This document shows positions 33,922-46,539 of a DNA stretch of 64,000 nt, in pieces. Location of the stretch: assembly GCA_037043235.1 (NCBI GenBank), contig JAWRVZ010000233.1, forward strand, positions 620,001 to 684,000, given 5' to 3'. The translations under genes were made by a program, and so were the position numbers. The notes below the pieces were generated by a model. The model was not told the DNA's origin. It did not search any database and worked only from the letters and a program-made list of their open reading frames with translations. Source of the stretch: Rhodeus uyekii (Eukaryota > Chordata > Actinopteri > Cypriniformes > Acheilognathidae). Numbering within the stretch: position 1 is the stretch's first letter; each line of letters starts with the position of its first letter.

Positions 33922-35639
33922 TGCAGAAAAATCTAGATTATAATAACACAAATTATTGGAGTTCGAATAAAAACATTACAGCCTTATTTTTGTTTACTGA
34001 CTTTACTGACTGTTAATGAGAGTAAAGATAGTTCTTAATATGTTACATGGTTGGCATAAAATTGTTTTATGTTTTTTGTGCTATTTACTTTATACAGTTG
34101 ATATAAAATATTTTACTACAGTATTTGGTTCAGAATCTTTTTTTTCTAGATTTTCCTCCTTTAAAATTGGGTGCGACTTATGTTCCGGAGCATCTTATAT
34201 GGTGAAAAATACGGTAAGTATGGAAATCACCAAATTCAAAGAACAAATAGTGTATTGGTGCACAAAGCAGCACAAAAATCAAAGTTGTAAATAAAACAGA
34301 TTACTGGAGTATTTTCTTAAAGAAAATACTATTTCAGTTTAATCCATTGCTACTTGCCAAATCTTTTTACTAACAATTTCTGAGTAAAATTTCAGTGCAA
34401 CACCACTGTGAGCCAGGCATCTGCACTGGCTCTTTAAAATGTATAAAGTGCACTCATCCACAGTACCAGTTCTAACTAACATTGATCATGAGTTACTACT
34501 GCCAACATGACTAAAAATGTCTCTTTTAAATAATATTCAGCTTACTGCCCAGTTTATGCAACATTAATTGCACCATGCAATCAGCGCTGAGTTTTGTGAA
34601 TAAGGTGCGACGTATAATGAGCCTCATTTGCATAGAAAAGAGCTGTGTGACATAATTTAAATACTGATTAAATTAATTTCATGCTATTTCAATGTACTTA
34701 GAACCTGATTAAACTGGATTGTGAATGGTTAGTGAAAAAGACGATTTTTGCATTGAAATACTGTCTGTACCTTTATGTGTTACCTGAGCTACCTAAGAAA
34801 CAAAATAAGAGTTTAGATGGTAAATTTAGTTTTATTCCCATGCTGTTTATTCTCATTAATGTAACAATATAGCATAGAGAACTCTTTGTTATTTGAAACA
34901 GCATGACAGTGAGTCGGAGCTTAAGAATTAATTAGATGCGTGCCATGCACATATATGGAAACATACAGGGACAGGCCTGAACACACAAATGGTTGTGCAT
35001 GCAGTTAAAACTGCATCACAAAATCCCAGCATACAGATCACCAGATTCCCTGTCAAATTAGGAGAAGTTGAGAATTTACTTGCTGTCAAATCCTTGTTGG
35101 AGCTCTGCTAACAAGAGCAAACAGAGAGGCAATGAAGGACATTCAAAGCTGAAGAAAAGCCTGTCAATTTTTTGGGTGAAATATGCAGTGACAGAGGAGG
35201 TGAAATAGAATAGAGGGGTTGGAAATATGTGAATTGCAACTCTGCTATAATTAAAGCGACAGTCTCTCTTTCTCTCTCTTTCTCTCTCCACATCACCAGC
35301 TTCCACTTTTCCTGCTCATTTCTCAAATTAATGTGTGACCTGCACAATGCTCCCAATGTGTGAAACGACTAATTGGCTGGTTTAAAGTCCAATCTTGTGA
35401 AAGGAGCTGTCTACCATGTTCCCCCTTTTCCCCCCTCGCACTCCCTCTTCTTCTTGCGCTACAAATCATCATGCGCACACATGCTAATGGCTGAAGTTTT
35501 CCAGAGGTCTTTGGATAAGTGGCCCAAGCGCTCTGCATGTTTTTCGAGCGGAGATTGGCTCCTAATGGGAACTGTTAAAAACAGCCGTGACTGGTGAGTG
35601 AGTCGGGGTCACATGCACAAGGCCTCAGTGAAGAGGTGT

Positions 35640-35790
35640 TTTAGTGGCTATGCTGTTCTTATTGCCCTGCAATATTTAATTGCAGGTAATTGACAGAGCT
35701 GTTGTCATTATAAATGTTGATGAACCTTCGCATGAGATAAGTGACAATTGGCGGAAATGAGTGAAACTGCATTAAATGTCATAAAAATTC
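35640..35790. promoter_or_regulatory. Candidate conserved non-coding element
   Basis: This is a repeat-free stretch with a perfect hairpin (CTGCAAT-ATTTA-ATTGCAG, 35667-35685), an overlapping CAGGTAATTGACAG that joins homeodomain-type TAATTG with TALE-type TGACAG, and TTGTCATTATAAATG. The dense factor-type motifs suggest a distal enhancer; this is inference only. Confidence 0.25.
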
Positions 35791-37224
35791 AGAATAAGCA
35801 GTGATGTTTCTCGTTTTAAAAATAACATAAATATCCTTTTATCAAGACCTGGAGTGTAATAAAAGTTAAACAGAACAAATAAAATGGTAGCTTAAGTAGG
35901 CAATATAACTGCACTTGCTTCCGAATATAGAGTATGTTAATGTACGCAGTCTAACAAATAAAAAAAATTAAAAGCATGCCATTTTTGAGGGATTATGATA
36001 TGATCAATATTTCTGCAGCTCTTGTGTCAAATTAAATCATGCTTTCAAGTTTCCAGTGTTGTCAGTCCTATTAAATAGTTTTGGGAACATTGTAGATTTA
36101 CTTTAGACTTATCAAGTAAAATTAAAATATGCAAATTACATTTTGAATGATTTCTGTTTGGGACTAAATAAAGCAGTATTATATTTTGTTCTAACTGGTA
36201 ACTGGTAACTCAAGAAATGAAAAAATAGCCCATCGTTTTACTCTCAGAACAAACCAATTCTTTTTTAATTCCTGACTTGGGAATTACAGTCTAAATTATT
36301 GCTTGATCATAGGTTTAAAAATAGCACTAGATATGTTGTAATTAAGGAAATTAATCAGGAAATGCCAAATGAAATGTGTCTACTAGGGGAATAACGGCAA
36401 AAAGGAAACTTGAAAGAGAAAAACAGGACTTTATGAAAATGTTAACATTTCATTAAGGAAACCATCTGTGTTCTTGGCAGGTTTTTTCCTGTTTTTGTTT
36501 TTTTTTCTGTACAAATTGCACTGCAAATAAGTAGCTGCAACTGTCTGTTGGCATCCATGTATGTTTCGGTACAAGATCTTGCAAAGTTGAGTTCGGCAGA
36601 ATGTCCCATCGTGATTCACTAATCGTTAAGTGTGTTATGAAGTGGATTGACTCAGTCGTTAGGTTTGTGCTCCTATCTGACCATCTTTAAGTGTGTTGGT
36701 ATGTGTCTGCTGGTCGTTAAGTGTGTCCATATCATAAGTTACCTTAACATACATGGTGAAAATCTGTAAATGGTTGTACTATATGTACTTTTACTGTAAA
36801 ATGCTATAAAATTAGAGCAGAAAACCCCATTTGAATGTTTTGCTGGAGTTTTTACTATTTAAATCAATAATAATTTTAATTTATGATGTTCTTTCTTAAT
36901 TCCATGAATTTGTTTATTGAATAATTCACAATTTAGCAACTATTTCAATGTGTTTCTATGTACATGCATCATCATCTTGTACATGCTAACATTGTCTCAG
37001 CACACTATTTGTTTTTATGTTGCTCTAAATAAAATAATCCCTGAAATTGTGTCTACACATAAATTACATCCTTCTAAATATTACCATATATTCATTTGCT
37101 TTGTATACGGAGAGTGCAGTAGCATGCAGTGCAAGCAAAATATCAACATTACTGCGATTACCATTTTGATTGCTTCTTTATTGACAGGGAGGTATTGGGT
37201 TGAGACCATTGCTGTTAATGCCAG

Positions 37225-37228
37225 TGTG

Positions 37229-37279
<51 letters not shown>
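37225..37279. repeat. (TA)n-(TG)n microsatellite
   Basis: Alternating TA passes into about 40 bases of TG, then TTTG units. Confidence 0.95.
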
Positions 37280-37280
<1 letters not shown>

Positions 37281-38954
37281 TGTTTGTTTGTGTATTTATG
37301 TAAATTAAAGAGTTGGTGAGTGATTGTGTTTGTGTGGGTCATTATGAGGTCATCTGAATGAGTGGTGGCATTCAAGCATGTGCATGTCTACAGGCGGGTC
37401 GGACGCATGCTGACGTCAGCTTCTCTGCCAGTATGTCATGCCCCAGTCATCGTCTTCTTTATCATATCTTTCATTGTCATCCAATTAGCTAGAATGAAGG
37501 GGAAAACAATAAACACCATTGCAAAGCAGGAGATTACAGGCTCTGATATTTTGGTTTAGTGGTGAATACTTTCCATTCCAGAGGTTTCTCAGATGTAGGC
37601 CCTCTCCGATCCCTTTCCTATTATGATATCTCATTATGACACGATCGTAGCCCGTATCAAAGCGGGCAGACATGTTCAGACCAGGGAACAAGATGTCATA
37701 ATAAGATACTTTACCAGCATTATTTGAACTATAAAGGCACAGATGGAGAGCATTCCTCATTTGATCATGCAGCAAAGATGACCCTGGTGAACTAGCATTG
37801 CGCTGCCCCCAAACAAACATGGCGCTTCTTGTTTCCCATCATAAATGCATTCTTTTTCATGCTTGTGTTGAAGCTTTGACTTCTTATCCATATTGGTTTT
37901 TTTCAAAGCTGTTTGGATGGGTGAGGTCAAACTGGAAACCAGGAGGCCGGTGTCTGCCTGGAAATCAACAGATGCATTATTTTAAAAGCCTTTTTTGCTG
38001 TGTGTTTTCGCAGCATCTGTGTTCGCGCTGTTCTGAGAAATTTGATCCAGAGAAAAAATGAACTGCAGGCTGTAATACATGGTTCTGCGCCTACAATAGC
38101 AAAGTGTGAGTGAGGGTAAAACGGACTGACAGGAAAAGAAGGCAGACTATTGAGTGAGCCACAACACTCTCTCACACACACATTTTTTCTCAGGGAGGCT
38201 TAAGAACTGGTTTAAACACAACAGCTTTGCTATCCTTCACACAGTAGTTCATGTATGAAAGGATTAAGCATCTCATGTTCCTGACTGCATCTGCAGAGAG
38301 TCCAAAAGAGACTCAAAAAGGCACTTTTCCTCCAGGTGTTACAACCACTCAGACCACCAACACAACTTTCAGAGGGGTTATTATGGTGAGAATTGATGAA
38401 TTTCTCTAGCTGATGTCAGTGTTGGTAATGTTTTTTCTGAAGTCTTTTAGAAAATATATTGATGTTCAAAGAGATTTTTTTTTACTATTTGTATTATTAA
38501 CTGGCTTTAATCCTCCTGCATATAAATATTTTGTGTCTGAGGTCCATTAAATAATGCAAATATTCATTTTGGTGCCTGGGACCCCAAACATAAAAACAGT
38601 AGTCTCAACAGAACATGAGGGTTAAGAAACTGTCTCTCCTGAGGGGCCATGGTTCTTTCACTTCCTCTCATTCTGGAGTCAAAGAGTTAAAAACTGTGTG
38701 TACTTTGACTGTAGAGGTTTCTGGGCATGTTTAGAAACAAAGAACACAGAGTTTTTCATGCCTTTTGATCTCCTCAGCACCTGTGGTCTCCTAACCACCT
38801 ACACAAAACACACACAGACCAAAGGGAACCGGCATGTTTCTCTGTTTGCCAACTAAGAAAAGAGGTTGATGAGTGCAACCTGCTTCTGTCTTAAGAGTAC
38901 ATATTGCCCGTTAGTGCATGTCACCGTCGTGGCGAAGTATGCGTGAGTGATAAG

Positions 38955-38990
38955 CCCCCCCCCCCCCCCCCCCCCCCCCACACACACACA
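38955..38990. repeat. Poly-C (25 nt) plus (CA)n
   Basis: Twenty-five C residues are followed by ACACACACACA, the same compound form as at 20751-20801. Confidence 0.95.
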
Positions 38991-39255
38991 CCCCATGTCT
39001 TTCATCTGCTGAGTCATGGAGCTTGTGTGTTTTTTGTTTGCTCAGGTTTTAGGGGCACATGCATTGATGTTGTGGGAAAGGAAAAGTTACTGGAAAATTT
39101 AGTTGATAGACAAAAAAGAAAGAAAGTTTCAGTGATAATATGAGGGCAGGCCCATTACTTCTCATAGATAAACATGTTTTTAACTGCAGAAGCAAGAGAA
39201 AGTTTGTCTACCCTCACAGGCGATCCAGCAGATGTCAATGGTAACTTTCAAGGCT

Positions 39256-39258
<3 letters not shown>

Positions 39259-39304
<46 letters not shown>
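39259..39304. repeat. (GT)n microsatellite
   Basis: About 46 bases of uninterrupted GT. Confidence 0.96.
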
Positions 39305-39305
<1 letters not shown>

Positions 39306-41168
39306 CCTGCAGCAGGAAGCTAAACGATCCACCTCACAGACAAATTAAACTGAAAGGAACCTAGAGATTATAGGCCACCAGTACAGAAACCACAGTTTAA
39401 ATGAAAAGACTACGGCGCAGAGTTTTAACACGCTTAAACACGACAAGGAGTCAGTCTTCAACTCATTTCCAGTAAAGCATTCACATGCACAATAATATTC
39501 TTTTAATATAGCCTACCAATTATGTCATGAAACATGGTTGATTGCCAAACCATTGGGATTACCGTACTTATCTCAAAGCTTTTTCACAGCTTCTCTCTTT
39601 TTATAACCTTGTGTAGAATGATAGGTGCTGTAGAATGCTGAGGTACTGTCGCTGAATGTCTGTGGTTGTGGTTGTTTTATCTTATCACCACATATCAAAT
39701 CCCTGTTTTATCAGATTGTTTCTTCTGATGCAGTCTTGTCATTGGGCAGTTTGAATATGCTGTACCGCTGATGAGGCATTTCTGTGAGTCAGATTGATAT
39801 GAACATTCTTTGATGTAGATTTTATATGAATGAACAACTCTTCTAGATTATCATCGGCTTCATCCTCTTCTTGTTTTGAAAGGTTTAGAGAAATAATACT
39901 GGTGTGGAGAATCAGGTACGTCATGCACTGATCTTTTGAGGCAAGATAACATCTTAGTATTTCATTATTGATTGGCTATGTAAGATATCTTAGTCTAGCG
40001 ATACAGTTTCAATTAGCGTGCAAGGGGACCTGGCTTCAAATCCTAATCTTGTATATAATTTTCTTAATAAACCAAGCAAAATTGTAACTGAACTGGAAAA
40101 TAACATCTTTGATATATGTATATAAAATAACTGGAAACATTTTCCACAGGAAGCAAGCCATATGTGTTTTGAAAGGTAGAAGATGACGACATTTTCAATT
40201 TTAAAACAAATTATTTTGCAAAATGTGGCTTGATTTGCATGATAAAATTTAGAAATGAATGCTTGATTATTCCCATGAAATTTTTTTTAATCTACCTAAT
40301 CATAATCGACATGATCATATAGATATAGAATAGCATGAGTATGCTAAAGACTCATGAGAACACTGGCAGTGTGCTTATTTATTTATTCATGTCAATCTCT
40401 GCTTTTAGTGTCCAACTACAAATGCCATACCATTATACCCTTTCAACAGAACAGATCAAACGTTAATTGTGTTAAAATGTCTGTTTAGAACATAAATGTT
40501 CACAACAAAGATGATGCATGAATCAACAAAACAATTGCAAAATGAGTTAATTCATGTCAGGGTTAAAGCAGATCATTTCCCCATGGAAACGTCTTTCCTT
40601 CCTGTTCTCTTGTCATCAGGCAAGGGAAGGGAGGCTGGATCTGCCAGTGGTTGTCTCTCTTGTGGTTGAATTTCCGTACAGGCTTGTTGTAAACTAGCAT
40701 GTTCGTAAAGGTCAATGGGTACAGAGGCATTACTGTCAGTGCAGATAGATTGTGATGATCATCTTCATTAGCATCATCTATAAGACCTGAAGAGGGAGAA
40801 AGAGGAAAGATCCTGTTAGCCAACGGTTAATGGATTTCCAGACGTGCTATTGGTAACACTTTAAATGCGCTTGTATATGTTAACATTACTTAAATCTATT
40901 CGTTAACAACATAAACTGACAAAAAAAGTGCAGTGTTTACCATAGGAAGCTATTTCGAGTTGTATTCTGACCTTGATTTTTGTTGATGTAACCTAAAGGT
41001 GATTCTGTCATAATACATTATATATTTGTTTCCAAAGTTCAAAGGTTTGGGGATGGTAAGGGTTTGGGGATTTGATTGGCTATTTTGATTTAATACACAA
41101 TATTTAAAATAATCTAAAACGTCATTTAAAGTAATTATCTAAAATCGGAATGATAGGATTTTTAAGTA

Positions 41169-41765
41169 CAGTGGTACCTCGAGATACGAAATTAATCCGC
41201 TCCGAGGCGGCCTTCGTATAATGAGTTTTTCGTATCTTGGAACACATTTTACATGTAAAATGGCTAATCCGTTCCAAGCCCTGCAAAAACACCCCATTAA
41301 ATTTCATAATAAAGCTAAATTGACCTATAAACAATGAAATAACGTAAAATGTCGAAGCTTACCTTTCGAGTGAGGCTATCTCTGAAAGTGGCGGCAGAGG
41401 AGGAGGAGGACAAACAGCAGATAAAGTAAAGTTTCGGGTGCGGAGTGGCTGAGCTAAAGCACGCCAGCACGTACGTATAGAAGATGCATGATGGGAGGGA
41501 TGCTGTCCAATTAGAGAGAAGGATCTCATGGCTTGGCTAGCATCAGAAACCAATGGGAGAGCAGGAGGATGGTGGCGAGTCTACTATAACTAAGATGGCG
41601 GCGTGCGGTGCGAGTTTCAAAATTGTTATGGGGCGAGTCTCGGACTTTCAGAAACCTTTCGTATCTTGAAAACTTTACGTATGTAGAGCAGTAAAATTAT
41701 TCGTCTTTGCTTTCGTATCTTGGATTTTTCGTAAGTTGAGCCTTTCGTATCTCGAGGTACCACTG
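41169..41765. mobile_element. Tigger/pogo-like MITE, 597 bp
   Basis: The ends CAGTGGTACCTCGAGATACG and CGTATCTCGAGGTACCACTG are perfect 20-bp inverted repeats. A TA duplication lies at 41167-41168 and 41766-41767. Subterminal CGTATCTTGG motifs are repeated on both sides. There is no transposase. It is related to 6203-7221 but distinct in the interior. Confidence 0.88.
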
Positions 41766-41767
41766 TA

Positions 41768-42825
41768 ATTGATACTTTGATGCAGCAAGGAGGAGTTAAA
41801 CAGATCAAAAGTGATTTTATTAATAAAAGAATCCTGAGAAAAATGTAATACGGTTTCCACAAAGATAGTAAGCTTTTCAACATTGATGATAATAAGAATC
41901 ATTATTGATAATTGAACAGATTAAAATGATTTATGAAGGAATGTGTGACATTGACGACTGGAGTGATGGCTGCTGAGAATTCCATTAAATTATTTAAATT
42001 AATTAAATTAAGAATTAAATTACATTTAAAAATATATTCAAATAGAAAACAGCTATTTTAAATTATAATAATATTTCACAATACAGTAATCCCTCGCCTC
42101 AGTGCATCGCGGTGCATTTAAAAAAAAAATCCATCGAAAAATAAAAATTCAAAAATACCGCCACATCGGCAGCCGTATTGCGGAAAACAGCGTTGTTTCA
42201 TCGTGACGCGAGAGAAACAGTTTCCCAGGATGCCAGACAAAGAGAAACTCTCTCAGAGGCTTTGTACACACCCACGGACACTCAGACAAGACACGTGAAT
42301 GGTTCCCGGCGCAATATCGAGTGGGATCCTCTTCGTCTCTCTCAGAACCAAATGTTGATAATACAGCGCCGATATCTGACGATGAGGCGCTTCCCGAAAT
42401 GATTTAAAAGCCTCATTATACCAGTGCAGTAACACCATCATCATCACATTCATCGAACCGCACAGGTCTGTCATCGTCGTCATTACTGGATTCAAGTCTG
42501 AAGACATTACTGTCATTGAGTGTAGAGCACCATAATACGTATCATATGAGAGATAGAGAGTAAATGTTTAATATCAAAGTTTTATAATTAAATTGATTTA
42601 ATTAAAATATAATTAAAGTATAAATATACATATTTTAAACATTCTGGTACCTACACACACATATATGGAAATTCCTAGGGGGGCCAATCCTACTTCATGG
42701 ATCTTCACCTATCGTGGGGGTTTCCGGTCCACATTAACCACGATAAACGAGGGATCACAGTAATGCTGTTTTTTTTCATCTTTCAGAAACATTACAAAAT
42801 CCCAACTTTTGACCAGTATATATTT
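41768..42825 (-). repeat. Dispersed cyprinid-type repeat, copy F (split by a MITE)
   Basis: In reverse orientation it shows the same block order as copies A-C: GATGCAGCAAGGAGGAGT, AGAATCCTGAGAAAAATG, TTTCAACATTGATGATAATA, ATTCAAATAGAAAACAGCTA and AATATTTCACAATA. It is interrupted at 42084-42760 and ends with AAATCCCAACTTTTGACC. It begins right beside the MITE at 41169-41765. Confidence 0.7.
42084..42760. mobile_element. Tigger/pogo-like MITE, 677 bp
   Basis: The left end CAGTAATCCCTCGCC and right end CGTTTATCG in reverse (CGATAAACGAGGGATCACAG) are imperfect inverted repeats. TA flanks lie at 42082-42083 and 42761-42762. The CAGTGATCCCTCG type of end is typical of another Tigger-like family. 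There is no ORF of note. Confidence 0.75.
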
Positions 42826-43053
42826 GCAGTATATGCTGAAAGACAGAGAGAGAGAGAGCATCCATCCCCCCACCCCCATCTGTGCAATTTTTCCTCTGCT
42901 GGTCTTGCCCTCTGCCCTAGCATTAACCACAAATGGTGATGCCAGCATGTCTCAGGTGTTATCAGAGACTCAGACAGGCAGAGACTCAGACGGGAAAGAA
43001 AGAAAGCCAAAGGATCAGAATTCTGACTCTCACACTAGCACATTGGATTATTC

Positions 43054-43092
<39 letters not shown>

Positions 43093-45438
43093 TAGGCTGC
43101 AGCTGAATCATGATACGACTAATATTATAATAACGTAATATTTTCCATGATTTAGCAGACTTGTAGGTTTTACTTTTTCAGCAATACTGTCAGTATCCAC
43201 AAACTGACATTTTTGCAGAATGAAATGATCAAAGACAGATGAGAAAGCACTTGAGAGAAATGCTCCAACATTAGGCCTGAGATCAGCGCTTGCTATATCT
43301 CAAGCTAAAGCATTTTCAGTAGTATTACCAAAGCTAATTCCACACCAGGCATTAAATACACCCTAGAAAACTGAAGCCCATCATTCAATGATGTTTTAAA
43401 TCTGCAACTAATCTGTAACACCTTAACTGAAAATTCAGCATATACATAACCACTCCAACATATTTACTTCCTTTACACAATAACAGCGGTGTTGGTTGCT
43501 TATTCCGATGCAGGTCAGGTCAAAAGGTGCATTCATCTGCACCTAAAACATGATAAATAACAGCAGTTTGGTCAATAGAAACAGTGAAGCTATCTCAGTG
43601 TGTGGGGAGTGCTGTAAGAAAAAGAAAGAGAAGCTCATTCGGTGCAATCGATATTGTAGTCCGAATCCCCTAATAATCAGTATCTCGACAATTTTATCAC
43701 CTTGTGTTTGCATTTATCTCATATGTGTTCCTTTTCTCTTCTTTAATAAATGCAGGATTAATTTTCTCCATCCTGCCCTCTACATCAACAATTCTCTCTC
43801 TTTCTGTAGCATGACGTATGACCTTCAGTGCACCATGGGAGGCTGTAACAAGTGAGAGGTTATTTTGCACTTAATTGCCATGGTGACAGTGCTGCTGAAG
43901 GCTAGTCTTTAAGATTCTGCTGTAACATCATAGGTCAGTGACATGGCATTTCGTGTCTCCTAAAGCTGTCATATTACCACTGCAGGCTGCTTGAGACTCC
44001 AAAGCACAATTCCTACCCATTCTCAGACGTGAAAACATATCTCAGAGATATGCATACATTATTTTGTACTTTTTGGTTCACACGTCTTCAATTAGGATCT
44101 TTTATAGGAACTAGCGATTTGTTTGCTGCCAAACTTAAAACATTGGAATATGTAGCTGTATTTAGAAAAAAAAATCTGTTTGCACTTTCAAAACAACCTC
44201 TAGATTATGATTTATCATGGTGCGTTATTATGAACACTAAATACACTTCAAGAATATGGTGTTAGTCTGAGTTTGCCTTCTGACCACACACAGATGTTTT
44301 TGAGGCAAACTGCTAGCAGACGTTCACACAAAAAGTATTCACCCTCATTTTAAATTTGTATGACTTCCTTTCTTCTGTTTTTAACGGTTTCACTTATGAA
44401 AGTCATTGGGGTCCAAAACATCACTACATCACGAGATTGAGTAAGTGATGACAGAATTGTCATTATTGGGAGAACTACTCATTTAAACAACAAAATATTA
44501 ACAGCTATTTAGTAAAGTAAGATTTAGATGTAGAGGTCTATACTAAAGATTGATATCAGCAGAGAGACTTATTTTCATTCATTCCTGCTGTAAAACCTTA
44601 AATCTTGACTCTCCTTGAAAACACAGGAATGACAACTCATTACAGAAGGGCTCAGACTCTCAGTAATGGTTCAGTTCAACTTCTGTGTTTTATATTTAAT
44701 AGAAAAACAGCTGTTTTCGCTGCTAGTCTCTTGTATTGAAACACAGATGAATTATGTGCATACCTTAGAGCCAACTGGTCCGTGCTGTGCCTCTAATTGG
44801 GCTGAATTTCACTGAGAGCTTATCAATAGAGGTATTTCATGCACATTTGTTAGCAACTCAGTGAGACAGTCTAAGAATTATTGCTTTATACTTTTGCCAG
44901 AAGTAGAGTCTGGAGTTTAAGTTTTTTTTATTATCATTATTATTAGCATTGTTAAAGTTTTTGTTAAAGTTACAGTTTTTGTTGATAACATGCTTGATAC
45001 AAGTTTACAAGTCAAAAGTTTATATTTGTATACTGGAAATATGCAAAACTTGTTCTTCAATCTTTGCAGGCTGAGATGATTATGCAAAAGAAACCTGATC
45101 TCATTAGTATTTATAAGTATTTGTACAATATGTTTACACATTCAGGTTTTTCTTTGGGGGGGGGGGGTGTACACTGAAACATATAATATGGGATTACTGA
45201 CACATACAAATATTTATGAATATTATATTATATTAAGAACTTGTATATTACAAATATATTTGTATAGTTAAATATTTTTTATAAAAAATTAAATGGTTAC
45301 ATTTTAATTAATTTCAATGTTCAAAATATAGACTTTGATGACTACAGCACTGGACATAATTTTTATAACACAAAGAAACTTTTATAATGTCAAATTAGAA
45401 AAATTGATTACATAAATGTGATGACATTGAACATATTG
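42826..45438. other. Non-coding DNA, no gene
   Basis: It contains (GA)n near 42843-42859, (CA)n at 43055-43089 and a decayed short repeat around 44340-44480. No gene is supported. Confidence 0.5.
43055..43089. repeat. (CA)n microsatellite
   Basis: About 35 bases of uninterrupted CA. Confidence 0.95.
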
Positions 45439-45446
45439 CATTAATA

Positions 45447-45949
45447 CAGTGCTTCTCAATTATTTTCTGTCACGCCCCCCTAGGAAGAGGTACAAATTTT
45501 GCGCGCCCCCCCCCCCTCCCCCCATTTTGGAACTTTCACCTTATTGTTTCCATGGCAACGCGTCATGCTTGTCACGTGACATACCGCAGTCACAAAAGGC
45601 GCTGTATAATAGATCACCTTTTTATTCAAAATAGTCACCAACTTGTTGGATCAACTTGTTGAAACCTAAAAGAAATCTTATGTGGTTGAAAACACTGAAT
45701 TGTTGTGATAAATAACAAGCTCTGAGCGCGTCTTTTTTTGGATCAGTGCCAGATATCGCGTGAACGCACGTGTGAATTTAGTGGTTGATCACGTGACACA
45801 CATCAACACCAGTGTGATCGTACACGTGAAAGGAGGACGGTTATCTTAACTTCATATCTGCTGATCTTGTTCAGTGCAAGAAAACTACTCCCTGGCAAAA
45901 AAAAAGCATGTACCCCAGGGGGGCGCGCCGCACTATTTGAGAGCCAATG
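45447..45949. mobile_element. hAT MITE, 503 bp
   Basis: It begins CAGTGCTTCTCAATTATTTT and ends ATTTGAGAGCCAATG, with perfect 8-bp duplications CATTAATA at 45439-45446 and 45950-45957. Subterminal C-rich and G-rich segments (ACGCCCCCCTAGG; CCAGGGGGGCGCGCCG) are inverted. There is no transposase. A CGCG-rich interior contrasts with the AT-rich flanks. Confidence 0.88.
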
Positions 45950-46539
45950 CATTAATATGATTGATTAAATACAAAACAATAAACACATTAATACCTTCGA
46001 TATTCAATAAGCCTAAAAGGATTTGTAAACATTTGTACATCTCTTATTTTGTTAAAGTTTTAGATCCTATCAATATGTTAATGTGAGTTTCAGTTACTAT
46101 GCAAGCATACGAAAAACATACTTGTACTAGAAAGGTTGTGAGTCTAAGATATTGTGTTGTCTTTTTAGTCTTAAAGGACTAGTTCACACAATAAAATAAA
46201 AGCTTTGGGCGAGTCAGTTTTGAAACGACATGATGGTGAGTAAATGATGACAGATTTTTTTGTTTGAACTTTACCTCTAATAGTCATTCCCTTCATAGTG
46301 ACTATAAAATGCTTGACTAATGACTCTTCTGAGAAGTAAATCAGATAATGTGATAGATACAAGTAGCTCTCAAGTACAACCTCAGTTGTCAGAGTAGACT
46401 GAAAGCACTCCAGACACACACTAAGAGAGACATTGGGAGAGAACGTGCCAGCCATGAGTCTGTGGAAGGAAATGGAGAGACATAAAGGCTAAAGGGAGGA
46501 AGTGGAAGAACTCTGGGTTTGATTCTGCTTCAGAGGGGC

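Larger units (their letters stand above)
30043..34214. mobile_element. TA-target DNA transposon, outermost of a four-deep nest
   Basis: The left end CCGTATTTTTCACCGCATAA and right end TTATATGGTGAAAAATACGG are inverted repeats with a two-base difference. TA flanks lie at 30041-30042 and 34215-34216. Subterminal AAGACGC and GCGACTTATG continue the symmetry. Only about 1.06 kb belongs to the element itself (30043-30479 and 33588-34214); the rest is the hAT insertion. The CCGTATTTTT start resembles the element at 51182-51836, but the superfamily is not assigned. Confidence 0.8.
34217..41166. other. Non-coding DNA, gene desert
   Basis: No coding region is supported; the longest ORFs overlap microsatellites. 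The stretch contains (TA)(TG)n at 37225-37279, poly-C at 38955-38979, (GT)n at 39259-39304, three copies of a TTAAGTGTGT motif at 36624-36728 and a fragment of a common repeat near 40850-40950. Confidence 0.5.

Noticed and set aside
36624..36728. CRISPR-like spaced repeats
   Set aside because: Only three 12-base units with unequal spacing in vertebrate DNA; not an array.
40850..40950. Possible separate transposon starting TTGGTAACACTTTAAATGCG
   Set aside because: It resembles the start of a common fish repeat, but no second end or duplication could be found, so boundaries cannot be supported.
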